Shown here: one piece after another, positions 37,453-47,532 of the stretch
How the letters are laid out: every line of letters begins with the position of its first letter
Position numbering within the stretch: position 1 is the stretch's first letter
Origin: Oceanobacillus timonensis
GTDB lineage: Bacteria; Bacillota; Bacilli; Bacillales; Amphibacillaceae
Reading direction: 5' to 3'
Assembly (NCBI RefSeq): GCF_900166635.1
Contig: NZ_LT800497.1
Span: 2,714,344 to 2,778,343 of the forward strand
Length of the DNA: 64,000 nucleotides
The notes under the pieces: generated by a model
Told to the model about the DNA's origin: nothing
Databases searched by the model: none
What the model saw: the letters and a program-made list of their open reading frames with translations, nothing else
Made by a program: the position numbers and the translations under genes

Positions 37453-40062
37453 TTACTTTAATTTCTTCTGCAGGCGATATAATTCATTCATAGCCTCTAA
37501 CGGATTCATTTCCAATATATTCAAATTTTGGAGCTCTTCTAATGTTTTGCTTTCTTTGTGATTGAACTTCTCCGGTTTACGCGGCTTATTATCCTCTTCT
37601 ACAAAAAAGGATAATTGGTCAGACTGTGCATCTTCCGGTTCAATCGTTACTGCTGTTTCTTTCGATTCTTCTTGTGTTCCTTCTTTTACGCCGTTGTTTT
37701 CAAAGCCCTCGAGAATAACAGAAGCGCGGCTGATTAATTCATCCGGCAAATCTGCTAATTTAGCTACATGAATCCCGTAACTCTGATCTGCTGCTCCTTC
37801 TTTAATCTGATGGAGGAATACAACATTTCCTTCATGTTCTTCTGCACGGACATGGATATTTTTTAAATGCTCTAAGGTATCTTCCAACGCTGTCAACTCA
37901 TGATAGTGGGTAGAAAACAGCGTTTTTGCATGAATATGATGATGAATATACTCTACAATCGCCTGCGCTAAAGCCATGCCGTCATACGTACTTGTACCGC
38001 GTCCAATTTCATCTAATAAAATCAGGCTGTCCGCTGTTGCATTCCGGAGGGCATGTCTTGCTTCCAGCATCTCTACCATAAAGGTGCTCTGTCCGGACAC
38101 CAAATCATCCGCCGCCCCGATTCTCGTAAAAATCTGATCAAAGACAGGGAGTACTCCTGATTCTGCCGGAATAAAGCAGCCTGTCTGCCCCATAATGGCA
38201 ATCAGAGCCACTTGACGCATATACGTACTCTTACCGGACATGTTTGGACCTGTAATAAGCAGCATCTGATCATGATGATCCAGATGTACATCATTCGGTA
38301 CAAAAGTACCGTTTTTCATCACCTGTTCAACTACCGGATGGCGCCCGCCCTCTACAGCGAAAACGCCTTTCTCAAACGTCGGCCGCTTATAATTATTTTC
38401 TTCACTAACCGTTGCAAATCCCTGCAGCACATCGATTTCACTGATAATCTGTGCAAGCTGTTGAATTAATGGAATCTCCTGCTTTATCTGCTCTCTAATT
38501 TCAATAAATAAATCGTACTCCAACTCCACACTTTTTTCATCTGCTTCTAAAATAAGCGTCTCTTTTTCTTTGAGCTCCGGCGTAATAAAACGCTCTGCAT
38601 TCGTAAGTGTCTGTTTACGCTCGTAGCGATCATCTTTTAACAGATGCAGGTTCGGCCTTGTTACTTCAATATAATAACCAAACACACGGTTATATCCTAT
38701 TTTAAGGGACTTAATCCCGGTTTGTTCCCGTTCTTTCTGCTCTAACGATGCTATCCATTGTTTGCCGTTCTTAGAAGCATCGCGATATTTATCCAACTCT
38801 TCATGGTAGCCTTCTTTGATTAAGGCCCCTTCTTTGACAGAAAGCGGAGGATCTTCTACCAAGCTATTTTCCAGTAATTCTACCGTATCTTCCGGGTAAA
38901 TTAAAGCATCTGCCAGTTTGTCAACTTCAGCAGTTTGCAATTCGCCGAGCGCTTCTTTTATTTCCGGGATTTTCTGCAAAGACTGTTTTAATTGGACGAG
39001 GTCTCTCGCATTCACATTTCCAAAAGCAATTCTTCCGGATAAACGCTCTAAATCATAGACGGATTTTAAATTTTCCCGTATATTTTCCCGCTCCATAAAA
39101 GCGTTCAGAAAAGTCTCGACAACCTCAAGGCGGCGGTTAATAGTAACTTGATTCAATAACGGGCGTTCCAGCCATTTTTTCAGCATTCTTGCTCCCATCG
39201 CTGTCACCGTCTTATCAAGCACCCACAGCAGACTGCCGCGCTTAGACTTTTTCATAATTGTCTCTGTCAGCTCTAAATTACGTTTGGAATACATATCCAG
39301 GCTCATATATTGTTTTAATTCAATCACTTCTGCCGGCTGCAGGTGGTCCAGAGAGCGTTTTTGTGTACTTTGGATATAATTTAATAATCTGCTGAAAGCT
39401 TTCATCAGACGTTCATCGTTTAAGTTATCGCTTAAATCACGAAATTCTGCATTAAAATTGACTTCATCCTGATAGGATACCGTCACCTGCAATCTGTCCT
39501 GCAGCTGTGTTTGCATTTCTTCAGGCAGCGTGGATGAAATAACAATTTCCTTTACCGGCTGGTGATAAAATTCATGAATCACACTGTCCCAGCCATCTTC
39601 CATTAACGCAAGGCGATTCTCCCCGGTAGATAAATCATTATACGCAATTACAAACGAGCCATCATCAAAATGGGATAAGCTGCCAATATAATTATTTTCC
39701 CCTTCTACAAGCATATTACTTTCCATCACTGTTCCCGGCGTGATCATTTGAACAACTTCCCGTTTGACGACCCCTTTAGCAGTCTTGGGATCTTCAACCT
39801 GCTCACAGATGGCTACCTTATAACCTTTTTCGATTAATGTTTTAATATAATTTTCCGCAGAATGATAAGGCACACCACACATGGGAATCGGGTCATCGCC
39901 GCCAGCCCGCTTCGTTAAAGTGATTTCTAATTCCTGCGCTGCCTTTATGGCATCATCATAAAACAACTCATAAAAATCTCCGAGCCTGTAAAATAAAAAA
40001 GCATCCTTGTATTGTGATTTTATGTCTATGTATTGCTGCATCATTGGTGTTATTTTACTCAT
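37453..40062 (-). CDS. mutS: DNA mismatch repair protein MutS
   Basis: MutS recognises mismatches and small loops. The 869 residues include the N-terminal mismatch-binding domain with G-D-F-Y-E-L-F (the intercalating Phe wedge at about 28-34), clamp and lever domains, the ATPase with G-P-N-M-S-G-K-S-T near residue 605, D-E-I-G-R-G-T-S and S-T-H-Y-H-E-L, and a C-terminal extension. A short tail motif, Q-L-S-F-F, resembles the beta-clamp binding site. cotE lies upstream, as in B. subtilis. Confidence 0.97.
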   Translation of the reverse strand: MSKITPMMQQYIDIKSQYKDAFLFYRLGDFYELFYDDAIKAAQELEITLTKRAGGDDPIPMCGVPYHSAENYIKTLIEKGYKVAICEQVEDPKTAKGVVKREVVQMITPGTVMESNMLVEGENNYIGSLSHFDDGSFVIAYNDLSTGENRLALMEDGWDSVIHEFYHQPVKEIVISSTLPEEMQTQLQDRLQVTVSYQDEVNFNAEFRDLSDNLNDERLMKAFSRLLNYIQSTQKRSLDHLQPAEVIELKQYMSLDMYSKRNLELTETIMKKSKRGSLLWVLDKTVTAMGARMLKKWLERPLLNQVTINRRLEVVETFLNAFMERENIRENLKSVYDLERLSGRIAFGNVNARDLVQLKQSLQKIPEIKEALGELQTAEVDKLADALIYPEDTVELLENSLVEDPPLSVKEGALIKEGYHEELDKYRDASKNGKQWIASLEQKEREQTGIKSLKIGYNRVFGYYIEVTRPNLHLLKDDRYERKQTLTNAERFITPELKEKETLILEADEKSVELEYDLFIEIREQIKQEIPLIQQLAQIISEIDVLQGFATVSEENNYKRPTFEKGVFAVEGGRHPVVEQVMKNGTFVPNDVHLDHHDQMLLITGPNMSGKSTYMRQVALIAIMGQTGCFIPAESGVLPVFDQIFTRIGAADDLVSGQSTFMVEMLEARHALRNATADSLILLDEIGRGTSTYDGMALAQAIVEYIHHHIHAKTLFSTHYHELTALEDTLEHLKNIHVRAEEHEGNVVFLHQIKEGAADQSYGIHVAKLADLPDELISRASVILEGFENNGVKEGTQEESKETAVTIEPEDAQSDQLSFFVEEDNKPRKPEKFNHKESKTLEELQNLNILEMNPLEAMNELYRLQKKLK

Positions 40063-40190
40063 GCATCTTTTCCTCCAGCTTGCTAAAATAGTCTATATAT
40101 CTTTTCATGTACTTTTATATTTCATCTTATACGAATCGAATTCCATTATAGCATATTCTAAAGTATCCTTGTCCTATCCTGTTCTTAGAA

Positions 40191-40285
40191 AAACGAAACA
40201 TTCGCTAAAGAGTATAGGAATGTTTCGTTTCAGCATTTCCTGCAGTGTGTAATAGAAAACGAGAGTATTAACTACCCTCGTTTCA
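40191..40285 (-). terminator. Tandem terminators after cotE
   Basis: Directly after the cotE stop, AAACGAGAGTA and TACCCTCGTTT form a hairpin (40258-40285). Further on, AAACGAAACATTC and GAATGTTTCGTTT form a 13-base perfect stem (40192-40231). On the minus strand both run into T residues. They insulate mutSL from sporulation-specific cotE transcription. Confidence 0.75.
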
Positions 40286-40287
40286 TG

Positions 40288-40860
40288 TTAATCTTTGTGA
40301 TTGTGATGGATAAAGTCCGGTTTGATATCTTCTGCTTCATCATCCGTCATTTCATAATCCCACATAAAATCATCTTCTTCATCGTCACTCTGCCAATTCG
40401 GCTTTACTTTCACACAAATTTTCGTTTCTCCAATGATTTGCACAACAAATTCACGCTCGATATCAACCGAAATACTTTTGCCCTTATCTGAAATCATACA
40501 CTCTAAGCAATTAGGCTGCTGAAGTACTTTTGCGATAATATCATATTCATCATTAATACAATTATCGTCTTTTACAGATAAAGGAACGACATCTGTATAC
40601 TCCACCCTTTCTGTGATAACCTCTGTCTTTGTATTATCGTTGTAAGAATACCATACGTTAATATCATAACTGCCACTGATAATGACAGTATCCTCAGACT
40701 TCTTCTTTGCGTGGTACAGATGATTAATTACCCAGCACCCAAGAATACTTGTCGGACGATGGCTCGGAGTTATCGTATGGGTGTCTTTTGTAAATTTTCT
40801 GCCTTTACCACATACTGCTTTCGTAATGATTTCTCTATATTCTTTATCAAGAAAAGTCAT
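40288..40860 (-). CDS. cotE: Outer spore coat morphogenetic protein CotE
   Basis: CotE organises assembly of the outer spore coat around the forespore. The 190-residue form starts [22 protein letters not shown] lies upstream at 11 bases, and relatives start at the same place. Diagnostic stretches are [28 protein letters not shown] and a very acidic C-terminus (D-D-E-E-D-D). The order ricA-cotE-mutS is that of B. subtilis. Expected control is sigma-E and sigma-K. Confidence 0.94.
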   Translation of the reverse strand: MTFLDKEYREIITKAVCGKGRKFTKDTHTITPSHRPTSILGCWVINHLYHAKKKSEDTVIISGSYDINVWYSYNDNTKTEVITERVEYTDVVPLSVKDDNCINDEYDIIAKVLQQPNCLECMISDKGKSISVDIEREFVVQIIGETKICVKVKPNWQSDDEEDDFMWDYEMTDDEAEDIKPDFIHHNHKD

Positions 40861-41059
40861 GATATATTTTACCTCCTCTTTTTTCATAGTCATTTTATGC
40901 ACGGCAAATACCTAAAGTGCATAACTCTTGCCAAGAAAAAAGAAAAGGCGTCGTTTTAAGAATAACCTAAAGGGTTTTTATTGCGAAAAATGGGCTGACA
41001 GCAGCCGTTCCATCCTAATAATAAGGGCGTGTAAAAGTTTTCGTTTTTCACTGGATAAT

Positions 41060-41092
41060 GAAAAGCCGGACAACTGAATTATCCGGCTTTTC
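41060..41092 (-). terminator. Terminator after ricA
   Basis: AAAAGCCGGA and TCCGGCTTTT form a 10-base perfect stem with an 11-base loop. It ends the miaB-ricA unit before cotE. Confidence 0.8.
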
Positions 41093-41123
41093 TTCTATCT
41101 ATTTTTATGACACGAATACAGGA

Positions 41124-41552
41124 TTAGTTCGCACAGCTGGAACTATTTTTTGTCTGCGATCCTGTTTCTCCTTTTAGCACATCGCCGCCTGTGGATTCAA
41201 TAATATCGTTTGTAACCGTACGGGATATGGTTTTGGAAACCAGCTGCAGAACATCATTCACCACAATTTGTGATTCTTTAAACTCCTGCACTACAGGAAT
41301 TTCATCGATTTCATTTTGTAATTTATCAATTTCTTGTTCAATACGCTGCAAAGCTTCCTTCTTTTCGTAGGCTTGAAAGTTAACTGCCTGTTTCTGCAAG
41401 GTTTTTATTTTTTGAATCAGATTCTGCACCTTTTGATTCGCATTTAATTTAGCTTCTACTTGTTTAAAACGTTCGATTTCTTCCGTGCTTCCAAGCATCG
41501 CCGCTAACTTTCTGGCTTCATCAAGTACTTCTTTTCGTTCATACATCGCCAT
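41124..41552 (-). CDS. ricA: RicA (YmcA), subunit of the RicAFT complex
   Basis: RicA is a helical Com_YlbF-family protein. With RicF and RicT it forms an Fe-S complex that assists RNase Y mRNA processing and promotes competence, biofilm and sporulation. The 142 residues are mostly helix and coiled coil (about 20-100) with the family stretch N-D-V-L-Q-L-V-S-K-T-I-S near 98-109 and S-T-G-G-D-V-L-K-G-E-T-G near the end. Only one cysteine is present (residue 140, in S-S-S-C-A-N). It abuts miaB. The partner nuclease rny is encoded 3 kb upstream. Confidence 0.93.
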   Translation of the reverse strand: MAMYERKEVLDEARKLAAMLGSTEEIERFKQVEAKLNANQKVQNLIQKIKTLQKQAVNFQAYEKKEALQRIEQEIDKLQNEIDEIPVVQEFKESQIVVNDVLQLVSKTISRTVTNDIIESTGGDVLKGETGSQTKNSSSCAN

Positions 41553-43112
41553 TTATTTCACCTCAACTTTATTTTCGACCATAACACCGTTTAGTGACCA
41601 TGTTTTTGTCTCTGTAATTTCTACTTCCACAATGTGGCCAATCGCCGATTTAGGTCCTTTAAAGTTTACTAATTTGTTTCTTTCCGTATAACCGGCAAGT
41701 ACATCCGGGTCTTTCTTACTTTCCCCTTCTACCAGAACCTTCACAGTTTCACCTTGATAAGTCTGCATTGACGCTGCAGATTGCTTATTAACCAGTTCAT
41801 TTAAACGATATAAGCGTTGTTTTTTCACTTCTTCAGGAACGTCATCCTGCTTTCTTGCAGCCGGTGTTCCTTCCCGCGGGGAATAAATAAAGGTGTAAGC
41901 AGCTTCAAAACCAACTTCTTCAACCAATGTCATTGTTTCTTCAAACTGCTCTTCTGTTTCGTTCGGGAAACCAACAATAATATCTGTTGTCAATGTTGCA
42001 TTTGGCATGGCTTTACGAATTTTTCTTACTAATTCTAAATAATCTTCCCGAGTATATTTACGGTTCATTTTCTTCAATATTTCACTGCTTCCAGACTGAA
42101 CCGGCAGATGAATATGATCAAGAAGATTTCCGCCTTGGGCCAGCACTTCAATCAGACGATCATCAAAGTCACGTGGATGGGATGTTGTAAACCGGACACG
42201 CGGGATATCAATTTTATGGACATCATCCATTAAATCACCTAAACCATATTCGATATCATCAAAGTCTTTTCCATAGGCATTTACATTTTGACCAAGGAAT
42301 GTGACTTCTTTGTACCCTTGTGCGACAAGATGACGGACTTCCTGAATAATATCCTGCGGACGTCGGCTGCGTTCTTTACCGCGCGTCATCGGCACTATAC
42401 AGTACGTACAGAATTTATCACAGCCGTACATAATGTTTACCCATGCTTTTGTTTTGCCTTTACGTGCTTTAGGCAGATTCTCAATAATGTCGCCTTCTTT
42501 AGACCACACTTCCACAATCATTTCTTTGCCAAACAATGCTTCTTTCACCAGGTGTGGCAAGCGATGGATATTATGCGTTCCAAATATCAAGTCAATGTGC
42601 TGATGCTTTTCCAGAATCCGGTTAACAACGGACTCCTCCTGTGACATACATCCGCATACACCAATAATCAGATCCGGATTTTCTAATTTTAACGGTTTTA
42701 AATGGCCGATTTCACCGAATACTTTATTCTCCGCATTTTCACGTATGGCACATGTATTCAACAGGATGATGTCCGCTTCTTCGGTCACATTCGTGGATTC
42801 ATAACCCATTTCTGATAAAATACCAGCCATGACTTCCGTATCGTGCTCATTCATCTGACATCCGTAAGTACGGATTAAATACTTTTTCCCCTCGCCGATT
42901 CGTTGCATATCTTCCGGGATAGAGAAATCATAATGAAATTGAATGTCTTCCTTACGGCGCTTTCTCGCTTTCTTTATATCAGGAGATTGCGGTTCATATT
43001 CCATTTGAAAATATTTAGCGATAAATTCCTCACTGGATGTATTTTTAATGCGTTCTATATTTGTTTCTTCGTTACGAATCTGGGCCTGTTGTTTTCGTTG
43101 TTCTTCATTCAT
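41553..43112 (-). CDS. miaB: tRNA methylthiotransferase MiaB
   Basis: MiaB is a radical-SAM enzyme that methylthiolates i6A37 in tRNA. The 519-residue protein has an N-terminal extension (about 1-65), then the UPF0004 domain with three cluster cysteines (Y-G-C-Q-M-N, N-T-C-A-I-R and G-C-M-S-Q-E). The radical-SAM motif C-D-K-F-C-T-Y-C follows near residue 230, and a C-terminal TRAM domain. It is co-transcribed with ricA. Confidence 0.96.
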   Translation of the reverse strand: MNEEQRKQQAQIRNEETNIERIKNTSSEEFIAKYFQMEYEPQSPDIKKARKRRKEDIQFHYDFSIPEDMQRIGEGKKYLIRTYGCQMNEHDTEVMAGILSEMGYESTNVTEEADIILLNTCAIRENAENKVFGEIGHLKPLKLENPDLIIGVCGCMSQEESVVNRILEKHQHIDLIFGTHNIHRLPHLVKEALFGKEMIVEVWSKEGDIIENLPKARKGKTKAWVNIMYGCDKFCTYCIVPMTRGKERSRRPQDIIQEVRHLVAQGYKEVTFLGQNVNAYGKDFDDIEYGLGDLMDDVHKIDIPRVRFTTSHPRDFDDRLIEVLAQGGNLLDHIHLPVQSGSSEILKKMNRKYTREDYLELVRKIRKAMPNATLTTDIIVGFPNETEEQFEETMTLVEEVGFEAAYTFIYSPREGTPAARKQDDVPEEVKKQRLYRLNELVNKQSAASMQTYQGETVKVLVEGESKKDPDVLAGYTERNKLVNFKGPKSAIGHIVEVEITETKTWSLNGVMVENKVEVK

Positions 43113-43212
43113 CAGGTTAATCCCCTTTCTTTCATCGATTCATATGTATTAATGCACTAACCTATAGTATAAAGCCTATATATAAATTGTACAATATGCA
43201 AAGCTGGAAACA

Positions 43213-43253
43213 TCAAAAAATCTCTTTTTCCATTATTGAAAAAAGAGATTTTT
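43213..43253 (-). terminator. Terminator after spoVS
   Basis: AAAAATCTCTTTTTTC-like arms around CATTATT form a long A/T-rich stem (AAATCTCTTTTTC with GAAAAAAGAGATTT). It lies 70 bases after spoVS and before miaB. Confidence 0.7.
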
Positions 43254-43324
43254 CCATTTCCTGCATGAATCATTGCTTATACTTGGTCTATCTTTCCTTT
43301 TGAACAAACATTTGGCATGCTATC

Positions 43325-43585
43325 TTATCGGGGTTCAATAATTAGCTTAATTGCCGTACGTTCCTCATCATCAATTAAAATATCTGTAAATGCCGGTATA
43401 CAGATTAAATCGACTCCACTTGGTGCTACAAAACCGCGAGCGATAGCAACTGCTTTGACGGATTGATTCAGTGCTCCTGCACCGATTGCCTGAATTTCAG
43501 CCGTACCCCGCTCCCTAAGTACATTTGCCAAAGCTCCTGCCACTGAGTTTGGATTAGATTTTGCTGAAACTTTTAAAACTTCCAT
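43325..43585 (-). CDS. spoVS: Stage V sporulation protein S (SpoVS)
   Basis: SpoVS is a small Alba-like nucleic-acid-binding protein that affects sporulation stages II and V. The 86 residues, M-E-V-L-K-V-S-A-K-S through K-L-I-I-E-P-R, are nearly the canonical sequence, including E-I-Q-A-I-G-A-G-A-L-N-Q and R-G-F-V-A-P-S-G. The ATG is favoured over the adjacent GTG by GAGGAGG eight bases upstream. The neighbouring ymdB is upstream, as in B. subtilis. Confidence 0.97.
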   Translation of the reverse strand: MEVLKVSAKSNPNSVAGALANVLRERGTAEIQAIGAGALNQSVKAVAIARGFVAPSGVDLICIPAFTDILIDDEERTAIKLIIEPR

Positions 43586-43675
43586 CACTAGTACCTCCTC
43601 ATGTGCTATTTATACTTTTATTGCTACTATTTCTCCTGGAGATGTATACCGTGTCCGACTGTACAATAACAGATA

Positions 43676-44473
43676 TTACACAAAGAAGGGGTGATCATCA
43701 TTAATAAGAATCCTTTCAATGGCTACTGCTTTTCCAGTCGAATCGTCCGTACTAATGAATACTCCATTTAGTTGTGTTCTTCCCTTTTTTTCAATTTCAA
43801 AACGTACTGGAAGAGAAGTTTGGAATCTTTTAATAACGGACTCCTTCTCCACACCTAATATTGCATCATACGGTCCTGTCATCCCCACATCTGATATATA
43901 TGCAGTACCTTCAGGCAATATTCTTTCGTCTGCCGTTTGCGTATGTGTATGCGTTCCGACAACAGCTGTTACTCTTCCGTCTAAATACCAGCCGAGAGCT
44001 TGTTTCTCACTTGTTGCTTCCCCATGAAAATCAACAAAAATCGTATTGGTTCGTTTCTTCGCTTCCTCCAGTAATTGATCTGCTTTTCCAAATGGATCAT
44101 CAATCGGCGGAAGGAAGGTTCTCCCTTGCAGATTAATCACGGCTGCTTCTTTTCCATTAATATTTGTGTAGGTTATGCCTTTACCAGGATTATTCTCCGG
44201 GAAATTTGCCGGACGAATCATCGCAGGTGCCTGATCAATAAACTCAAAAATTTCTTTCTTATCCCAGGTATGATTGCCCATCGTAATAACCTGTGCTCCG
44301 GCTTGTAAAAATTGTTTATAAATTTTTTCCGTAATTCCTTTTCCGGCAGCTGCATTTTCTCCATTAATAATCGTTAGATTCGGCTTATATTTTTCTTTTA
44401 ATTTCGGCAGGTAATCTGAAACCATATCTCTTCCCGGAGAACCTACAACATCACCAATAAATAAAATTTTCAT
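43676..44473 (-). CDS. ymdB: Metallophosphoesterase YmdB
   Basis: YmdB is a calcineurin-like phosphodiesterase, reported to hydrolyse 2',3'-cyclic nucleotides and to affect biofilm and late-culture gene expression. The 265-residue form starts MKILFIGDVVGSPGR, with AAAGG nine bases upstream. Metal ligands appear in G-D-V-V-G-S, N-G-E-N-A-A, M-G-N-H-T-W-D, D-F-H-G-E and V-G-T-H-T-H-T-Q. It is 86 bases downstream of rny, beyond a strong hairpin. Confidence 0.95.
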   Translation of the reverse strand: MKILFIGDVVGSPGRDMVSDYLPKLKEKYKPNLTIINGENAAAGKGITEKIYKQFLQAGAQVITMGNHTWDKKEIFEFIDQAPAMIRPANFPENNPGKGITYTNINGKEAAVINLQGRTFLPPIDDPFGKADQLLEEAKKRTNTIFVDFHGEATSEKQALGWYLDGRVTAVVGTHTHTQTADERILPEGTAYISDVGMTGPYDAILGVEKESVIKRFQTSLPVRFEIEKKGRTQLNGVFISTDDSTGKAVAIERILINDDHPFFV

Positions 44474-44527
44474 TTCTTCCAACCTTTCTTCTCAGCGCAC
44501 GAAACAATATATATTTGTTTCTAATCT

Positions 44528-44561
44528 AAAAAGCAAAGGCGACATCTGTCGCCCTTGCTTT
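44528..44561 (-). terminator. Terminator overlapping the rny stop codon
   Basis: A 15-base stem (AAAGCAAAGGCGACA with TGTCGCCCTTGCTTT, one mismatch) with a two-base turn runs into TTTTT on the minus strand. It includes the rny stop codon, so rny mRNA ends in a tight hairpin and ymdB needs its own promoter or read-through. Confidence 0.85.
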
Positions 44562-46122
44562 ATTTCGCGTATTCAACTGCTCTTGTTTCCCGAATAACCG
44601 TAATTTTAATATGTCCAGGGTAGTCAAGCTCCCCTTCAATACGTTTTCTGATATCACGAGCAATTCTCGATGATTCCATGTCATCAATATCATCAGGACG
44701 AACCATGATACGGATTTCACGGCCGGCTTGAATGGCAAATGACTTCTCTACGCCTTCAAACGACTCAGATATCTCTTCCAGTTTTTCTAAACGCTTGATG
44801 TAATTTTCAAGGGTTTCACTTCGAGCTCCCGGTCTGGCGGCAGAAAGTGCATCTGCAGCTGCAACTAACACAGATATAACAGAGGTTGCCTCTTCATCTC
44901 CGTGGTGGGAAGCAATCGCATTAACAACAACTTCATGTTCATTGTATTTCATTGCCAGTTCTTTTCCGATTTCAACGTGACTTCCTTCTACTTCATGATC
45001 AATCGCTTTTCCGATATCATGGAGAAGGCCGGCTCTTCTGGCCAAATGAATATCTTCACCTAATTCTGCTGCCAGCAGTCCTGACAAGTAAGCAACTTCG
45101 GTTGAGTGCTTCAAGACATTTTGACCGTAACTTGTACGATATTTTAAACGACCCAGAATCTTTACAAGATCCGGATGTAACCCGTGGACTCCAACTTCAA
45201 ATGTTGTTTCCTCACCCACTTCACGTATATACTCGTCAACATCACGTCTGGATTTTTCAACCATCTCTTCAATACGTGCAGGGTGAATTCTGCCATCCTG
45301 TACAAGTCTTTCTAATGCCATGCGTGCGATTTCACGCCGTATCGGATCAAAACCGGATAATATAACCGCTTCCGGTGTATCATCAATAATTAAATCAATT
45401 CCCGTTAACGTTTCTAATGTGCGGATATTTCGTCCTTCTCTCCCGATAATACGGCCTTTCATCTCATCATTTGGCAAATTCACAACAGAGACCGTTGTTT
45501 CAGCAACGTGATCAGCTGCGCATCTTTGAAGTGCAAGCGACAAGATATCTTTCGCTTTCTTATCCGCTTCTTCATTTGCACGATTTTCAGCTTCTTTAAT
45601 CATAATAGCTGATTCATGCTGGACTTCTTTTTCAATGCGCTCTAAAATAACTTGTCTCGCCTGTTCGGTTGTATATCCTGAAATGCGCTCAAGCTCAGCT
45701 TGCTGCTCGTCTTTCATAGCTTCCACTTTGCTTTTCATTTCTTCAATTTGTTGTTGTTGTTCCACTATCGTTTGTTCCTTTTGTTCGAGCAGAACTTCAC
45801 GTTTGTCTAATGTTTCACCTTTTCTGTCCAGATTTTCTTCTTTTTGCATCAGACGATTTTCTTGTTTTTGAGCTTCCGCACGACGCTCACGAATCTCTTC
45901 TTCGGCTTGGGTCCGAAGTTTATGATTCTCATCTTTTGCTTCCAGAAGCGCCTCTTTCTTAGCAGTATCTGCATTTCTGTGTGCTTCGTCCACAATTTGT
46001 TTCGCTAATGTTTCCGCACTAGAAATTTTAGCTTCTGCAATAGATTTACGTACGAGATAACCAACAACAAATACGACGACTAAAGCAAGCAAAATGGAGA
46101 TGATAATAACCACAGTATTCAT
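44560..46122 (-). CDS. rny: Ribonuclease Y
   Basis: RNase Y is the membrane-anchored endoribonuclease that starts bulk mRNA decay in Bacilli. The 520 residues are an N-terminal transmembrane helix (about 4-25), a long coiled coil (about 30-200), a KH domain with [14 protein letters not shown] near 228-241 and an HD domain with H-S-T-E-V-A and L-L-H-D-I-G-K-A near 338-374. RicAFT proteins adjust its specificity. recA lies farther upstream, past the mobile-element region. Confidence 0.97.
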   Translation of the reverse strand: MNTVVIIISILLALVVVFVVGYLVRKSIAEAKISSAETLAKQIVDEAHRNADTAKKEALLEAKDENHKLRTQAEEEIRERRAEAQKQENRLMQKEENLDRKGETLDKREVLLEQKEQTIVEQQQQIEEMKSKVEAMKDEQQAELERISGYTTEQARQVILERIEKEVQHESAIMIKEAENRANEEADKKAKDILSLALQRCAADHVAETTVSVVNLPNDEMKGRIIGREGRNIRTLETLTGIDLIIDDTPEAVILSGFDPIRREIARMALERLVQDGRIHPARIEEMVEKSRRDVDEYIREVGEETTFEVGVHGLHPDLVKILGRLKYRTSYGQNVLKHSTEVAYLSGLLAAELGEDIHLARRAGLLHDIGKAIDHEVEGSHVEIGKELAMKYNEHEVVVNAIASHHGDEEATSVISVLVAAADALSAARPGARSETLENYIKRLEKLEEISESFEGVEKSFAIQAGREIRIMVRPDDIDDMESSRIARDIRKRIEGELDYPGHIKITVIRETRAVEYAK

Positions 46123-46240
46123 AACTTCACCTCCTATTGCCTATAAAATTGTAAATTGCGTATTTGTCGGCATATCACATTTTCAAATGCATCAAATAAA
46201 GGTAATTTCATAAAGTAAATTATAAAATTATACACTATTA

Positions 46241-46269
46241 ATATTAATTCTCACCCGCCGGAATGTCAA
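46241..46269 (-). promoter_or_regulatory. Sigma-A promoter of rny
   Basis: On the minus strand TTGACA and TAATAT are separated by exactly 17 bases. This predicts a leader of about 110 bases before rny. Confidence 0.7.
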
Positions 46270-46350
46270 GGAACTCCCGATATAAATTATAATATATTGG
46301 AAATAATATTCGTTATGAAATCGAAGGGTGATAAACCAGATTTTATTTGT

Positions 46351-46480
46351 TGAAGCAGGAATCTTACAAAAGCCCTTCGATGAAATGAGTTATCGCAATG
46401 ATTTTCGGCGGGGCGAGCAATCATAGCAATGTTGTCAGGTTAGTGTGACCGCTACGGAAAAACACTACGATATCAATGCG
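46351..46480. repeat. Degenerate intergenic repeat with core copy 2 (reverse)
   Basis: The segment begins TTGAAGCAGGAATCTTACAA, close to 49417-49436. It includes GTTGTCAGGTTA and GACCGCTACGGAAAAACACT (46431-46471), the reverse of the core at 58759-58799 with about three differences. It carries no reading frame of note. Confidence 0.65.
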
Positions 46481-46575
46481 GTACTTTTATATGTTACCAG
46501 AGGCGGAGGGTTGTTTAACATTAGATTCATTTTTGCTTCATGATTGGTTTTGATGAAAAACTATTTTTTTCATTA

Positions 46576-46605
46576 AAAAACCATAGTTCTCGAACTATGG
46601 TTTTT
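46576..46605 (-). terminator. Terminator of the oxidoreductase gene
   Basis: A perfect 13-base stem (AAAAACCATAGTT with AACTATGGTTTTT) has a CTCG loop. The first 12 stem bases are identical to the recA terminator at 49508-49537. Confidence 0.92.
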
Positions 46606-46608
46606 CGT

Positions 46609-47325
46609 TTAACTTGACAAGTCAAATGATAAAAATGCAGGTAATTGCTGTTCATGTTTATCGAGCATAATTTGTTCCGGCTTAACGCCCTGCTCACGCA
46701 ACACTTCAATATTCTGTGTGAGGAATTCGTCACTACCAACAATATAGAAGAGTCCATTTTTGTCTGCGGCAAAATTTTTCACTTCTTCATAGTAGTCTTT
46801 ACGGTTATCAACAAACTGTGATGTGAACTTTTTATCAGGTGCAGATTCAAAAATAGGCGTAAATAAGAAATCTCTGGATGAATCAATGTTCAGTGAATGA
46901 ATCTGATTGACGTTATCAGTACGTTCCAAATACTCAAGCACAAGTGGTCTGAACGTTGCCAGGCCAACTCCCGAGGACAGCAGATACACATTTCTGTCTT
47001 CTCTTTTAAGCGGCACATTCGAATGTGTTTTAAATATAGCCACTTCATGACCGACTTCCATATTTCTTAAAATAGATTTAAATTCCGAGCACTGCTCTCT
47101 AATCCGGGTTGTGATACCGATTGAATTTTCATGCGGCAAAGTGGAAATGGACATATGCCGAATCAGACTGCGGTTTGGTTTATCTCCGGCATTGAAACCT
47201 TCAAATGCAAAGTGAGTATGGGCACCTTCTTCCCATGTGAAGCCTTCCGGACAGTCGAGCAAGTATGTTTTCACCTCAGGGGCTTCCTCAATAATCTTAT
47301 TTATTTTAGTCCAGTATATTTTCAT
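46609..47325 (-). CDS. Ferredoxin/flavodoxin reductase-like FAD oxidoreductase
   Basis: A 238-residue flavoprotein of the ferredoxin-NADP reductase superfamily. The FAD-binding half has R-H-M-S-I-S-T-L (about 55-62), a variant of R-x-Y-S, and G-I-T-T-R-I. The nucleotide-binding half has L-L-S-S-G-V-G-L-A-T-F-R-P-L and Y-I-V-G-S-D-E-F-L. No Fe-S or ferredoxin domain is attached. It may supply electrons to a ferredoxin, flavodoxin or heme/siderophore reductase, and the exact partner is unknown. AAGGAG precedes the ATG. No promoter is evident in the 100 bases before the IS110 element, whose insertion may have displaced it. Confidence 0.8.
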   Translation of the reverse strand: MKIYWTKINKIIEEAPEVKTYLLDCPEGFTWEEGAHTHFAFEGFNAGDKPNRSLIRHMSISTLPHENSIGITTRIREQCSEFKSILRNMEVGHEVAIFKTHSNVPLKREDRNVYLLSSGVGLATFRPLVLEYLERTDNVNQIHSLNIDSSRDFLFTPIFESAPDKKFTSQFVDNRKDYYEEVKNFAADKNGLFYIVGSDEFLTQNIEVLREQGVKPEQIMLDKHEQQLPAFLSFDLSS

Positions 47326-47428
47326 AATGCATTCTCCTTGTATATTATGTTTAAGCCTAATAATTAATAGATTTTAGGCATCACTTGTACCTTGAAAATT
47401 AAATAATAATAGTTAGTCATTTTATTTA
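47326..47428. other. Leader of the oxidoreductase gene, left flank of the IS
   Basis: An AT-rich stretch with the ribosome site of the oxidoreductase gene and a small inverted repeat GCCTAA...TTAGGC (47356-47379). No sigma-A promoter with good boxes is seen on the minus strand. Confidence 0.4.
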
Positions 47429-47527
47429 TTGTTGGAGGGCGCAGCTTCGTAATGAGCGTATGCTTGCCTTGGCAAGCATACCGCGAATTAGAAAGAAGCA
47501 AGCGACAGTGCGGTAGCCCTCAAACAA
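47429..47527 (+). ncRNA. IS110 left-end structured domain 1
   Basis: Three nested helices can be drawn. TTGTTGGAGGGC (47429-47440) pairs with GCCCTCAAACAA (47516-47527) with one mismatch. GCTTC (47444-47448) pairs with GAAGC (47495-47499). GTATGCTTGCC (47458-47468) pairs perfectly with GGCAAGCATAC (47471-47481). It may be part of the guide RNA or a DNA structure at the element end. Confidence 0.55.
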
Positions 47528-47532
47528 AAGTG

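Larger units (their letters stand above)
46123..46608. other. Intergenic region upstream of rny
   Basis: It holds the rny promoter (46241-46269), then a degenerate repeat from about 46351 to 46480 with the 41-base core in reverse, and the terminator of the oxidoreductase gene at its right end. No gene is seen. Confidence 0.6.

Noticed and set aside
47339..47420. Short minus-strand frame of about 18 codons before the oxidoreductase gene
   Set aside because: Too short, no clear ribosome site and no resemblance to known leader peptides.
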